Positions 31,606-40,216 of a stretch of 45,688 bases of DNA are shown here, one piece after another. Within the stretch, counting starts at the first letter, position 1; the number at the start of each line of letters is the position of its first letter. The DNA is from Candidatus Woesearchaeota archaeon (GTDB lineage Archaea; Nanobdellota; Nanobdellia; Woesearchaeales; UBA9642): contig DUIB01000064.1 of NCBI GenBank assembly GCA_013330595.1, positions 1 through 45,688 of the forward strand. Direction: 5' to 3'. A program made the translations under genes and the position numbers. Under the pieces are notes generated by a model. The model was not told the origin of the DNA. It made no database searches and saw nothing but the letters and a program-made list of their open reading frames with translations.

Positions 31606-32193
31606 ATGGAACAAACAAATATAATCCCTATTATAGAGTATTTGAAGACAAATCCTAGAGAAATAGAATATAATAATGAGAAATTACGAGAAGCATTAAA
31701 AGATGTGATTTTTTGTGATGATGCATTTGCAACAGATCTTCAAAAAGACTATGAAAACAACGAAAATGCATTCAAAAATATTGTCTATAAAGATAATTTT
31801 ATTTTGAAAATATCTTTGGGAAAGATATTGAGATTTTCTAATATCGGTAATTATCAGCCATCATTTATGGATAAACATAGACATAAAAGAGAATTCCATA
31901 AGGGCAGATTACCGTATGGATTAATACTAGACGATTTGATACAAGATCCAACAATAGTACAATCTATGGCAGATTCTCCTTCAAAATATTCTCTATTGGG
32001 AAAGATTGAAGTTATCGAGATAGATACTTCAAATCCTGAGAAATCTTACCTTTACATCTCAAAAAAACCTGTATTAACAATCTGTGGGGCTGATGATAAT
32101 TATATAAGAAAATGGGAAGATAAACATACTTATCATTTTAGGGATAAAGATAATATATTCAGTAAAAAGAAATTAGTAATTGAGACCAATTAA
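31606..32193 (+). CDS. Uncharacterised soluble protein
   Basis: The 195-residue product is charged, with no signal peptide or membrane helix. Blocks such as YQPSFMDKHRHKREFHKG, PYGLILDDLIQDPTIVQ and KSYLYISKKPVLTI match no family I know. A TATA box CTTTATAAATAA (about 31575-31586) lies 26 bases before the ATG and there is no ribosome-binding site, so the mRNA is probably leaderless. It overlaps the convergent gene's stop by 4 bases. Confidence 0.6.
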   Translation: MEQTNIIPIIEYLKTNPREIEYNNEKLREALKDVIFCDDAFATDLQKDYENNENAFKNIVYKDNFILKISLGKILRFSNIGNYQPSFMDKHRHKREFHKGRLPYGLILDDLIQDPTIVQSMADSPSKYSLLGKIEVIEIDTSNPEKSYLYISKKPVLTICGADDNYIRKWEDKHTYHFRDKDNIFSKKKLVIETN

Positions 32194-32459
32194 AGATCAT
32201 AAAATTTCTTCAGCCAGAAACTATCCCAGTATTCTTTCCTATGTTGTGATTCAAGGTCCTTCTGGAATGTATAAAGACTATCAATAACTTTTGGATCAGT
32301 CTCTGTTTTAAGTTCTAACTTAACATTATCGATCTTGGCTTCAAGAGACTTCATGTCTTTTCTTTGAAAAGAACATGTGAGTCCAATAAAATATACTATT
32401 ACGACAGGAAACAATCCGTATTTTATTACAGGATGCTTAATGATTGTCTTTAGATTCAT
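32190..32459 (-). CDS. Small membrane-anchored coiled-coil protein
   Basis: The 89-residue protein has one transmembrane helix (about residues 12-29, KYGLFPVVIVYFIGLTCSF) and a helical, charged C-terminal part (MKSLEAKIDNVKLELKTETD). It overlaps the EF-2 stop by 4 bases and is translationally coupled to EF-2. No function is recognised. Confidence 0.55.
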   Translation of the reverse strand: MNLKTIIKHPVIKYGLFPVVIVYFIGLTCSFQRKDMKSLEAKIDNVKLELKTETDPKVIDSLYTFQKDLESQHRKEYWDSFWLKKFYDL

Positions 32460-34636
32460 TCTGAGGCTTCTTCTTCTGTTCCTTTAAGGCCTTTCCTGTT
32501 CCTGATCTGGGTTATGATCTTCATCTGCAGTTCTTCAGGAAGTTTCTCAAATGTCTGGTCAAGAACAAAGAAGTTTCCTCTTCCTTCTGTTGCAGATCTC
32601 AAGTCTGAGCTTAATCCAAACATCTCTCCAACAGGAAGCTTTCCCTTAACCATGATCTGAGCTCCTTCTTGTTGCATATCCAATAATTGTCCTCTTTTGC
32701 TGCTGATTAGTTTTGAGATCTCTCCCATGAATTCAACAGGCGCATCAAATTGCAGGACTTGAACAGGTTCAAATATCAATGGATTAGCAGTCATCATAGC
32801 TCCTCTGATACCTTCTCTTACTGCAGGGTATACTTGAGCTGGACCTCTATGGATTGCATCTTCATGAAGCTTAACATCATCTAAGATCACTTTAACTCCA
32901 ATGCATGGTTCCTTTGATAATGGGCCTTTCATCATGACATCTTCAAACATGTCAGAGACCATTTCAATAACTTCACCAATATGAACAATTCCTCTTGTAC
33001 CATCAATAAGCATGTTTCCATTATATACATCTCTCACTTTTCTAGATTCCTTGCTGTCCATTCCAGCTTCTTCTAATGATTGCCATAATTCCTGAGAATT
33101 CTTTTTAACTCTACCACTAGAAATGCTTCCAGACTTTATTGCTGCTTTTAATTCATCTGACAAAGGTTCAACCTTAAAATAGAACTTGTTATGCTTATTA
33201 GGGCTTTTTCCCTCATAATCTTCAGGACTATTTCTTGTTATAGTCTCTCTATATACAACAATCGGCGGGCTTGATACTATTTCGACACCTTTTTCTGATT
33301 TGATCCTATTCTCAATAATCTCAAGATGTAATTCACCCATTCCAGACATTAAATGCTCACCAGTCTCTTGATTGATTTCAATCACAATACTAGGATCTTC
33401 TTTTGAAATCTGAATCAAGACTTCAACAAGTTTAGGAAGATCAGAAGGTCTTTTAGCTTCAATAGCCTTTGTCATGACAGGTTCAAAGATATGAGTAATC
33501 TGTTCAAAAGGTTCAATCTCTCCAATACTTACAGTCTCTCCAGGATATGCTCCTTTTAGACCACCTGCGCCAATAATATTGCCTGCAGGAATATTATCTA
33601 CAATCTCCCTTTTTGGACCATTATATACATATAGTTGCTGGACTCTGACATCCATCTTAGCTCTATTAAGCCTCATCATGTCTCCTCTATGCAATGTTCC
33701 TCCAAAGACTCTTCCAGCTGCAATCTCTCCAGCCTGAGGATCAATAACAATTTTAGTGATAACAAAAACACCCGGCCCTTTCGGATCAGCCTTAAGAAGT
33801 GCCTGGCCTAATGGACTTTGCAAGTCTCCATGCCAAATTTTAGGAATCCTATATTCCTGAGCTCTGATTGGACTTGGATGATGCTTAATTACTGCATCTA
33901 AGATAACTTCATGCAATGGAGCTTTATGTTTAAGCTCTTTCCATGCATCATTCTCATAAGCATCAATAATATCCTTAAAACTTATTTCTTTTTTCTTCAT
34001 GTACGGAACTGATAATGCCCAATTATGAAATGCAGATCCAAAACATACACTTCCATCAAGAACATTAACCTGCCATTTAGGACCCATATCTGGACTAATA
34101 TCAATGATCAATCTATTAACATGATTAATAATCTTCATGAATCTCTCCTGCATAGCTTCAGGAGTCAGTTTTACTTCTTTGATCAATCTATCAACTTTGT
34201 TAATGAAAAGAATAGGTTTAACTCTTTCTCTTAAAGCTTGTTTCAATACAGTCTCTGTCTGAGGCATAATACCTTCAACAGCGCAACATAAAGTAATAGC
34301 TCCATCAACAGCCCTCATAGCTCTAGTAACATCACCACCAAAATCAACATGTCCAGGAGTGTCAATAAGATTAATAAGAAATTCTTGACCATCAACCTCA
34401 TGAACCATAGATACATTAGCAGCATCAATAGTGATGCCTCTAGTCATTTCATCTTCATGAAAATCAAGAACACAAGCTTTTCCTGCAAGCTCTTCAGACA
34501 TCATGCCAGCACCCCATAATAGATTATCAGAAAAAGTAGTTTTTCCATGATCAATATGCGCACATGTAGCGATATTCCTTATATTGTTAGGCCTATTCAT
34601 TATTCTCATGACCTTATCTACCATCTTTTCTCCCAT
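32456..34636 (-). CDS. fusA: Translation elongation factor EF-2
   Basis: The 726-residue translocase has the G domain (AHIDHGKTTFSDNLL, DTPGHVDFGGDV, NKVDR), domains II-V and the diphthamide loop DAIHRGPAQVYPAVRE with the modifiable His. It moves tRNA and mRNA on the ribosome. The start is either 34636 or the ATG four codons on, before which GGGAG is better spaced. It follows a terminator-like hairpin that separates it from the ndk operon. Confidence 0.97.
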   Translation of the reverse strand: MGEKMVDKVMRIMNRPNNIRNIATCAHIDHGKTTFSDNLLWGAGMMSEELAGKACVLDFHEDEMTRGITIDAANVSMVHEVDGQEFLINLIDTPGHVDFGGDVTRAMRAVDGAITLCCAVEGIMPQTETVLKQALRERVKPILFINKVDRLIKEVKLTPEAMQERFMKIINHVNRLIIDISPDMGPKWQVNVLDGSVCFGSAFHNWALSVPYMKKKEISFKDIIDAYENDAWKELKHKAPLHEVILDAVIKHHPSPIRAQEYRIPKIWHGDLQSPLGQALLKADPKGPGVFVITKIVIDPQAGEIAAGRVFGGTLHRGDMMRLNRAKMDVRVQQLYVYNGPKREIVDNIPAGNIIGAGGLKGAYPGETVSIGEIEPFEQITHIFEPVMTKAIEAKRPSDLPKLVEVLIQISKEDPSIVIEINQETGEHLMSGMGELHLEIIENRIKSEKGVEIVSSPPIVVYRETITRNSPEDYEGKSPNKHNKFYFKVEPLSDELKAAIKSGSISSGRVKKNSQELWQSLEEAGMDSKESRKVRDVYNGNMLIDGTRGIVHIGEVIEMVSDMFEDVMMKGPLSKEPCIGVKVILDDVKLHEDAIHRGPAQVYPAVREGIRGAMMTANPLIFEPVQVLQFDAPVEFMGEISKLISSKRGQLLDMQQEGAQIMVKGKLPVGEMFGLSSDLRSATEGRGNFFVLDQTFEKLPEELQMKIITQIRNRKGLKGTEEEASE

Positions 34637-34664
34637 AATTTTTTTGGGAAAAAAATTAAGTAAA

Positions 34665-34690
34665 AAAAGGATTTTGCTGAAGCAAAATCA
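34665..34690 (-). terminator. Hairpin plus T-run between ndk and EF-2
   Basis: On this strand GATTTTGCTtcAGCAAAATC is a 9-bp stem with a 2-base gap and is followed by CTTTTTTTAC. ATTAAGT/ACTTAAT close an outer stem around it. This fits an intrinsic-type terminator for the eL8-eS28-eL24-ndk operon, upstream of EF-2. Confidence 0.55.
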
Positions 34691-34771
34691 TTCACTTAAT
34701 CTCTTTCACAACCTCCATATTTTGTGTTAATAATGATTTAGTATAGTGTAATATTTTTATTCTTCAATCGA

Positions 34772-35305
34772 TTAAAATACATGGACTTCATGGACTGTCT
34801 TGTATGTATGAAGCTCTTCTGGCTTGAACCATAAAGCGATTTCGTATTTAGCTTCCTCTGGTTTGCCAGATGCATGAATAAGATTCCTTATAGACTTTTC
34901 TTTATCATCAGCATACTTATATGAATGTTGAGCAAAATCTCCTCTTATTGTTCCAGGCATAGCTGATTTAGGCTCTGTCGGACCAACCATTTTCCTAACA
35001 AGCTCAACAGCATCAATGCCCTCAAGAACAAGTGCAACAACAGGTCCTTGTGTTAAGTAACTCACAACATCCTTGAAAACTCTTGGACCTTTTCTTTCTT
35101 CAACATCAAAATAATGCTTTTTAGCAAAAGCTTCATCAATCCATTGCATCTTCATGCCAACAATCTTTAATCCAACATCCTCAAATCTCTGCATGATCTT
35201 TCCAATAATCTGTCTTTGGACTCCATCAGCCTTGATTAAGACAAGGGTTCTTTCAATTTTTGATGGCGGCATATTTTCATTAATATCAGGATTTTTCTTA
35301 ATCAT
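34772..35305 (-). CDS. ndk: Nucleoside diphosphate kinase
   Basis: About 177 residues. The body has RTLVLIKADGVQRQIIGKIM, TQGPVVALVLEG, MVGPTEPKSAMPGTIRGDF and the active-site region RNLIHASG with its phospho-accepting His. It balances NTP pools. It is longer than the usual ~150 by an N-terminal leader and a C-terminal extension. I use 35305 rather than 35332, because GGGAAGTGAT precedes it and it avoids overlap with the eL24 gene. The operon order eL8-eS28-eL24-ndk is typical of archaea. Confidence 0.9.
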   Translation of the reverse strand: MIKKNPDINENMPPSKIERTLVLIKADGVQRQIIGKIMQRFEDVGLKIVGMKMQWIDEAFAKKHYFDVEERKGPRVFKDVVSYLTQGPVVALVLEGIDAVELVRKMVGPTEPKSAMPGTIRGDFAQHSYKYADDKEKSIRNLIHASGKPEEAKYEIALWFKPEELHTYKTVHEVHVF

Positions 35306-35310
35306 TTCAA

Positions 35311-35475
35311 TCACTTCCCTTCTGCACTCCATTTGTGCTCTCTTGGAATCCTATTAAGTTTCAATAGGTTCTTTTCACACTTGCTTGAGCAAAAATAAAG
35401 TACTTGGCCAGAAACCTTAACATACATTGTTCCAGTTCCTTTTGGAATTTCTTTGTTACAAAATGAGCATTTCAT
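35311..35475 (-). CDS. rpl24e: Large ribosomal subunit protein eL24
   Basis: The 54-residue zinc-ribbon protein begins [15 protein letters not shown] and ends in [13 protein letters not shown], with the second Cys pair CSSKC. It belongs to the 50S subunit. The start at 35475 is set by homology; there is no ribosome-binding site just upstream, because structured element E abuts the gene. Its expression may rely on the element's structure or on read-through from eS28. Confidence 0.93.
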   Translation of the reverse strand: MKCSFCNKEIPKGTGTMYVKVSGQVLYFCSSKCEKNLLKLNRIPREHKWSAEGK

Positions 35476-35482
35476 AAAATTT

Positions 35483-35602
35483 TTTGCGAAAAAATTTAGT
35501 AAACGCAAAGAACTTACGTTCTTGCGCACAAAAAACTTTTGTTTTTCTGTGAGCGTGCGACATTTTGCTTTGCAAAACTCCCACTAACTGTTTTTTCGCA
35601 AA
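35483..35602. repeat. Multi-hairpin structured element E in ribosomal operon
   Basis: TTTGCGAAAAAA (35483-35494) and TTTTTTCGCAAA (35591-35602) are perfect 12-bp inverted ends, extended by TTTAGT/ACTAA. Between them are three hairpins: CGCAAAGAAC/GTTCTTGCG, AAAAAC/GTTTTT and TTTTGC/GCAAAA. It fills the spacer between eS28 and eL24 and reaches to 8 bases before the eL24 start. The layout is like that of element D, but the sequence is unrelated, and there is no target duplication. Confidence 0.65.
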
Positions 35603-35621
35603 CCTCCTTGTTGTAAATTTA

Positions 35622-35924
35622 TTACTGATTGCCTCTACCCATCTTATTCAATGGCCGAGCTTCAATCTCTGTCTCTCTTAGCATTAAAGTATCTCCTACT
35701 TGAACAGGGCCTCTTACATTTCTTCTCATTGTCTTGTTCTTGTCCCTTCCATCAAGGATCTTTACCCTAACTTGAGTTGCTTCTCCTCTTGTTCCTGTCC
35801 TGCCTATGACTTCTTCTACTGTTGCAGGAACTGCATAAGTGAAATTCACACTGCCTTTGATTTCTGTGGCTTGAACATTCTCAAGTCCTTTCATTGGCTT
35901 TTGTTGTGGCTTAGAGCTTCCCAT
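35622..35924 (-). CDS. rps28e: Small ribosomal subunit protein eS28 with N-terminal extension
   Basis: The C-terminal ~70 residues are a standard eS28 ([40 protein letters not shown]). The first ~28 residues ([20 protein letters not shown]) are an extension not found in typical 70-residue archaeal eS28. AAGGAGTG stands directly before the ATG, so the extension looks genuine. It follows eL8 by 4 bases. Confidence 0.93.
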   Translation of the reverse strand: MGSSKPQQKPMKGLENVQATEIKGSVNFTYAVPATVEEVIGRTGTRGEATQVRVKILDGRDKNKTMRRNVRGPVQVGDTLMLRETEIEARPLNKMGRGNQ

Positions 35925-35928
35925 TATT

Positions 35929-36231
35929 TCACTCCTTTAACATTGACTTTGCATCACCAGCATCGAGAATAACAACAGCTGCTGTTGGTTTTGTCAATCC
36001 TGCAGCTGCTCCTAATTCCTCTTTGTTTGGGACTTCAATGCATAATATTCCTTTTTCTTTTGCTAATAATGGCAAGTGCATAACTATCTCCTTTGGATTA
36101 ACATCTCCTGCATATACTACTGCTAGAGCTGTTCCTCTTTCTAAGAATTTAGTAACTTCATTAGTGCCTTTTTTTATTTTACCTGATTTTCTTGCTATCT
36201 CAACAAGTTCATATCCTTTATGGTCTGTCAT
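35929..36231 (-). CDS. rpl7ae: Ribosomal protein eL8/L7Ae (kink-turn binding)
   Basis: This 100-residue RNA-binding protein has the L7Ae core: [45 protein letters not shown]. In archaea L7Ae is part of the 50S subunit, box C/D and H/ACA RNPs and RNase P, in each case by binding kink-turns. It is about 20 residues shorter than many archaeal orthologs at the N-terminus. It is the first gene of the operon; GGAGG precedes the ATG, and the leader carries kink-turn motifs (36256-36295). Confidence 0.95.
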   Translation of the reverse strand: MTDHKGYELVEIARKSGKIKKGTNEVTKFLERGTALAVVYAGDVNPKEIVMHLPLLAKEKGILCIEVPNKEELGAAAGLTKPTAAVVILDAGDAKSMLKE

Positions 36232-36235
36232 TTTT

Positions 36236-36299
36236 TCCTCCAGGTATTAAGAAATAATACCTCATTCAGCCGAAGCTTCATTAATCACTGGTATTTTCT
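36236..36299 (-). promoter_or_regulatory. L7Ae mRNA leader: tandem kink-turns with competing hairpin
   Basis: On this strand AATACC (36295-36290) pairs with GGTATT (36261-36256). The helix is followed by the 3-base bulge AGU and sheared GA/GA (first kink-turn), then UU/AU, the bulge AAU and a second GA/GA (second kink-turn), then AGC-UUCG-GCU. GGTATT can instead pair with a second AATACC (36248-36243), forming a hairpin that ends right at the GGAGG ribosome-binding site. The TATA box upstream predicts that the mRNA begins near 36294. Confidence 0.65.
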
Positions 36300-36312
36300 A
36301 GGAATAATAAAG

Positions 36313-36327
36313 TGTTTATAAATATTG
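36313..36327 (-). promoter_or_regulatory. TATA box of the L7Ae operon
   Basis: Read on this strand, AATATTTATAAAC is a consensus TATA box. It predicts a transcript start close to 36294, so the mRNA begins at the first strand of the kink-turn helix. Confidence 0.6.
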
Positions 36328-36435
36328 TTGTTATGGAAAATTAGTCTTTGATTGCTGAGTGATTGATTATATTTTCTATTTCTTGGCTTGAACTACAGTT
36401 TAAAAAATATCGTTCTCAATTTAAGCTTAGAATTA

Positions 36436-36786
36436 TTATTTTTTTCTTCTAATTATATCTTGTATTACTTTTTCATTGTTTATATGTCCACAGTCACATA
36501 TTACTGGAAAGCTAGTAGAAAATAACACACTTTTGCATTGCTCACAGTTAAATCCGAAGACTTGCTCTGGAAAAGAAAGATCAAACTCCTCTAATGGAAA
36601 TTCCTGAAAGTTTATTTCTTTGTGCTTTGGCTTCTGAAGGTCTTTAATCACTTCTATTATTCCTTCGGATAGGCACTGAAGACAAATGTTTAGTTCTCCT
36701 TTAGCATATGTACAGTTAAAGACTGCGGTTTCATTACTATCGCAACCGCACATATTGCATATTCGCAACGGATTTAAGGACTCCAT
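36436..36786 (-). CDS. Zinc-ribbon hypothetical protein
   Basis: The 116-residue product has at least three Cys clusters: CNMCGC near residue 11, CLQC, then CEQC and CDCGH. It has a short helical C-terminus with IRRKK. It probably binds two zinc ions; function is unknown. A TATA box (CATTTATATATTA read on this strand, near 36806-36818) lies about 26 bases before the ATG, so it is probably leaderless. Confidence 0.6.
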   Translation of the reverse strand: MESLNPLRICNMCGCDSNETAVFNCTYAKGELNICLQCLSEGIIEVIKDLQKPKHKEINFQEFPLEEFDLSFPEQVFGFNCEQCKSVLFSTSFPVICDCGHINNEKVIQDIIRRKK

Positions 36787-36905
36787 ATCTGTATACTAAA
36801 GAATATACTAATATATAAATGTTTTGTTATAATGGGAGAGAGACGAATTTCATTTAATGATTATAAAACAGAAAACAATATATATACTAGGAAAAAGTAG
36901 ATAGC

Positions 36906-37784
36906 ATGATCATAATATCAGTAATAGTTGCATTAGTTGCATTGGTCATTGGATCAATAACTGATTTCAAGAAAAGAGAAGTCCATGATTATGTCTCTTA
37001 TGGATTGACATTCATTGCAGTTGCAATAAGCATTATCTACACAATAATTATTTGGGATTACACACCATTGGTACAGACAATAATGGGATTATTGATTGGA
37101 CTAGGTATTGCATATGCAATGTTCTATCTAGGGCAATGGGGAGGAGGAGACAGCAAGCTGATTATTGGCTTAGGTGCTGTCCTAGGATTTAATGTTTTTC
37201 CAGTATTTGGAGACAGTAATTTTCTGTTTCCACTGCTTATTATAAACATTATTCTCGCAGGAGCTATATATGGATTGATATTCAGTGTATATCTGGCCAT
37301 TAAACATAGACATGAATTTATCAAGAATTTGAGAAAATGGCTGGATAAAAAGCAAATAATGAATGCAAGAAGAATCTTGTTAGGATTTGTAATAATTTCA
37401 GTAATCCTAATAATGTTTTTTATACCGCAGGAATTTAAGCTGCTATTGCTAAGCATTGCGGCATTGTTGTTTCTAGTTTTTTATGTTTGGATTTTTGTGA
37501 AAATAATCGAAGAAAGCTGTATGATAAAACTAGTTGATATAGAAAAATTAACAGAAGGAGACTGGATATTCAAGGATGTGTTTGTTTCAGGAAAATACAT
37601 AACAGGGCCAAAGGATCTTGGAATATCAAAACATCAAATCAATGTTCTTAAAAAATTCAGGAGTCAGGGAAAAATCAAAAAAATTATGATTAAAGAGGGT
37701 ATTCCGTTTATTCCAGCATTCTTTATAGCTTTCATATTAACAATAATGATGTATTATATGAAGATTCCTAGCTTATTATTCTAA
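36906..37784 (+). CDS. Archaeal prepilin/preflagellin peptidase (A24 aspartic protease)
   Basis: This 292-residue integral membrane protease has the two catalytic aspartates of family A24: Asp20 in SITDFKKREVHDY and Asp82 in GGGDSKLI (GxGD motif). About six helices surround them. It cleaves class III signal peptides, and so should process the pilins at 8041-8496 and 8669-9127. The TATA-like ACAATATATATACTA about 23 bases before the ATG suggests a leaderless mRNA. Confidence 0.9.
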   Translation: MIIISVIVALVALVIGSITDFKKREVHDYVSYGLTFIAVAISIIYTIIIWDYTPLVQTIMGLLIGLGIAYAMFYLGQWGGGDSKLIIGLGAVLGFNVFPVFGDSNFLFPLLIINIILAGAIYGLIFSVYLAIKHRHEFIKNLRKWLDKKQIMNARRILLGFVIISVILIMFFIPQEFKLLLLSIAALLFLVFYVWIFVKIIEESCMIKLVDIEKLTEGDWIFKDVFVSGKYITGPKDLGISKHQINVLKKFRSQGKIKKIMIKEGIPFIPAFFIAFILTIMMYYMKIPSLLF

Positions 37785-37824
37785 ATAGGAATATATTGAG
37801 AATTTTATGTGTTATTATAAATAG

Positions 37825-38376
37825 TTATGGGATTCTTTCCAATGACTTCAGCCAATAATTATTTTTCTTTTCAGAATTCTTTTCCTCTGCAGCATTTGAA
37901 TCATCCTGCCTAATCTCTTGTGAGGCAACCACTTCTGCTGGAGATGTTGTTTTATTCTGAGTATTTGAATCCTCAAGAGTTATACCTTCGCTAATCATTC
38001 TCTGCATACTATCCAATGAGTCATTAGTTGCCTGTTTCATGTCCCAGTCAAGCTTTAACCCATCATCTGTTCTTCTTGGGATTACGTGGACTGAGAAATG
38101 ATTTATTGTCTGTCCTGCAGGAACACCATTCTGGATTATAATATTTGTCCCATGAACTTTTAAGACTTCAAAAAGTATCATTGACATCTTATTAGCAGCA
38201 ATAGCCATGGATTTCAGAATATTTGAAGGAACCTGATCCATTATTGTTAAATGCTCTTTAGGGAATATTTGTAGATGTCCTGAAGTTGAGGTATTTGCAG
38301 CAAGGCTTATTATTAGTTCATTATTCTCATAAATAATATGATCCTTCAATATTCCATCACACACATCACATGCCAT
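37825..38376 (-). CDS. HIT-like protein with degenerate histidine triad, paralog 1
   Basis: The N-terminal ~115 of 183 residues are a HIT fold: CDVCDG metal pair, SGHLQIFPKEHLTI, VPAGQTINHFSVHVIPRR. The triad reads H-x-S-x-H, so the middle His, the nucleophile in HIT hydrolases, is Ser. The C-terminal ~65 residues are a disordered acidic/Asn-Gln tail. Its start codon overlaps the upstream HIT gene's stop by one base. It probably binds nucleotides without standard hydrolysis, or belongs to an archaeal variant subfamily. Confidence 0.8.
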   Translation of the reverse strand: MACDVCDGILKDHIIYENNELIISLAANTSTSGHLQIFPKEHLTIMDQVPSNILKSMAIAANKMSMILFEVLKVHGTNIIIQNGVPAGQTINHFSVHVIPRRTDDGLKLDWDMKQATNDSLDSMQRMISEGITLEDSNTQNKTTSPAEVVASQEIRQDDSNAAEEKNSEKKNNYWLKSLERIP

Positions 38377-39092
38377 TATCCACCGAATAATTTTGCAATA
38401 TCATCAAGATTGACATTCTTGGAATCCTTCTTTGGTTTATCATCTTGTTTTGCATCATGTTTGATAGGCTTTTTTTCTTTATCGTGCTCTTTCTGATTAT
38501 CATAATCTTTTTCCTTCTTATGCTCTTTTTTGCTATCTGCAATATCCTTTTTTGCAGTTTCTTCATGCTCTTCAATATGATGTATTTTTTTTTTATGTTT
38601 TATATCAGTATGCTTATTGAAGACCTGCTCAAAATACGGCTTTAATGTTTTTTTCAATTTATCAGCCTGTTCAGCATTCATCTCATATTTTGGCAATTCC
38701 AGTAATCCATCATTCTCTTTTCTTGGAAAAACATGAATCAATACATGAGGGGCTTTTTGGCCAGCAGCCATGCCATTTGCAATGAATATTGAGGTTCCTT
38801 GGCATTGCAGGGTTTTCAGTAATGTGTTTGACATTAATTTCACAGTATCAAACATATGAGCTAAAAGATCATCAGGGATATGCGGCAAAATCATGTAATG
38901 CTCTTTTGGCATGATCAGAATATGCCCTTCAGATGCAGGATTAATGTCAAGTATGCATATTGCCTTATCATCCTCATGCAATACTTTAGAAGGGATCTGT
39001 TTAGTTGCAATCTTGCAGAAAATACAGTTCTGCTTCTGGAGCTCTGCAATCTCCTCTGCAGACATATTGCTTGTGTCAATCTCATCAGGCAT
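38376..39092 (-). CDS. HIT-like protein with degenerate histidine triad, paralog 2
   Basis: Residues about 20-140 of 238 form a HIT fold (NCIFCKIATKQIPSKVLHED, GHILIMPKEHYMI, GQKAPHVLIHVFPRK). The triad here reads H-x-L-x-H, again lacking the middle His. A long Lys/Asp/Glu/His-rich tail (HKKEKDYDNQKEHDKEKK) follows. The TATA box read on this strand near 39110-39122 is about 25 bases before the ATG, so the mRNA is probably leaderless. The two HIT genes are a co-translated pair. Confidence 0.8.
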   Translation of the reverse strand: MPDEIDTSNMSAEEIAELQKQNCIFCKIATKQIPSKVLHEDDKAICILDINPASEGHILIMPKEHYMILPHIPDDLLAHMFDTVKLMSNTLLKTLQCQGTSIFIANGMAAGQKAPHVLIHVFPRKENDGLLELPKYEMNAEQADKLKKTLKPYFEQVFNKHTDIKHKKKIHHIEEHEETAKKDIADSKKEHKKEKDYDNQKEHDKEKKPIKHDAKQDDKPKKDSKNVNLDDIAKLFGG

Positions 39093-39203
39093 GATAATAC
39101 TTCAATAAGCCGATATATAAATTTTGCTGTCCGCACATGATAGATCTTTTTCAATCGCTGATATTGAATAAAATACTGGTGCAGGAGTATTTCTGCATTA
39201 TCT

Positions 39204-40169
39204 CTATATAAGATAATATATGTATGCCATATAGCATATTACTAACAGAATTCCCTGCCATCTTTTCAGGATGTGTTTCTCTCCAATGAAAAGTGCTATA
39301 AACAATAATGCTGTTGCTAACATTGCAACAATAACGCTGAAGGCCAACGATTCATTGATTGTGATTGTGTGCAATAATGATCCTATACCTAGTATGAATA
39401 GCATATTTATTATATTTGATCCAATAATGTTTCCTACAATAAGATCTGTTTCTTTTTTCAAAGCCGCCTTAACGCTAACAAATAGTTCTGGAAGTGAAGT
39501 TCCGGCTGCTATGATAGTGGCTGATATGAAGAATTGTGTTATGCCAATATTCTTTGCTATTATGACTGCAGTATCAACAGTCATTCTTCCTCCAATATAT
39601 AATGCAATAGTTCCAATGATCAATGCGCCTATAAGCATGTACATTTTATGGAATTTAGGATCTGCCAGCTTGATTTCTTCCTTAGTTTCTGTACTTTCAA
39701 GCCTTTTTTTGACAATTATGTCTGACGTGTAATAAATGAATACCCCGAACAATGCTATAAGAATAATCCCGTCAAAAAATGATAATTTATTACTCATTCC
39801 TAATAATGGTTTGTTGATTATTATTAATAATACTGTTAGCGTGAAGAAACTGAAAGGAATTTCCTTCCATATAGTTGTGTGGCGGAAGATCAAAGGATAG
39901 ATCATTGCACCAATTCCTAATATCAAAAGTATATTTGCAATACTGCTTCCGACAAGATTTCCTAATATAATGTCGGAATTTCCTGATATAGAGCCTGCTA
40001 TGGTGACAAAGAGTTCAGGAAGTGATGTTCCTAATGCTACGATTGTCAGTCCAACGATTAATTTATGTATGTTGAATTTTTTCGCAAGTGATGCGGCGCC
40101 CTCTAATAGCCAATCCGCACCTTGTATCAATAGGATTAATCCTGCAACCAAATAGAGATATTCTTGCAT
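39204..40169 (-). CDS. CaCA-family Na+/Ca2+ exchanger
   Basis: This 321-residue membrane protein has two alpha-repeats, GTSLPELFVTIAG near residue 48 and GTSLPELFVSVKA near residue 217, each followed by GNLVGSSIANI or GNIIGSNIINM. About ten helices in two inverted halves match the YrbG/NCX_Mj type. It uses the Na+ gradient to expel Ca2+ or similar cations. It is divergent from the P2-type cation ATPase across a promoter with a long dyad. Confidence 0.93.
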   Translation of the reverse strand: MQEYLYLVAGLILLIQGADWLLEGAASLAKKFNIHKLIVGLTIVALGTSLPELFVTIAGSISGNSDIILGNLVGSSIANILLILGIGAMIYPLIFRHTTIWKEIPFSFFTLTVLLIIINKPLLGMSNKLSFFDGIILIALFGVFIYYTSDIIVKKRLESTETKEEIKLADPKFHKMYMLIGALIIGTIALYIGGRMTVDTAVIIAKNIGITQFFISATIIAAGTSLPELFVSVKAALKKETDLIVGNIIGSNIINMLFILGIGSLLHTITINESLAFSVIVAMLATALLFIALFIGEKHILKRWQGILLVICYMAYIYYLI

Positions 40170-40216
40170 GTCATATTTATAGGACTATTGTTTATTAATT
40201 TTACTTATATAAAATA

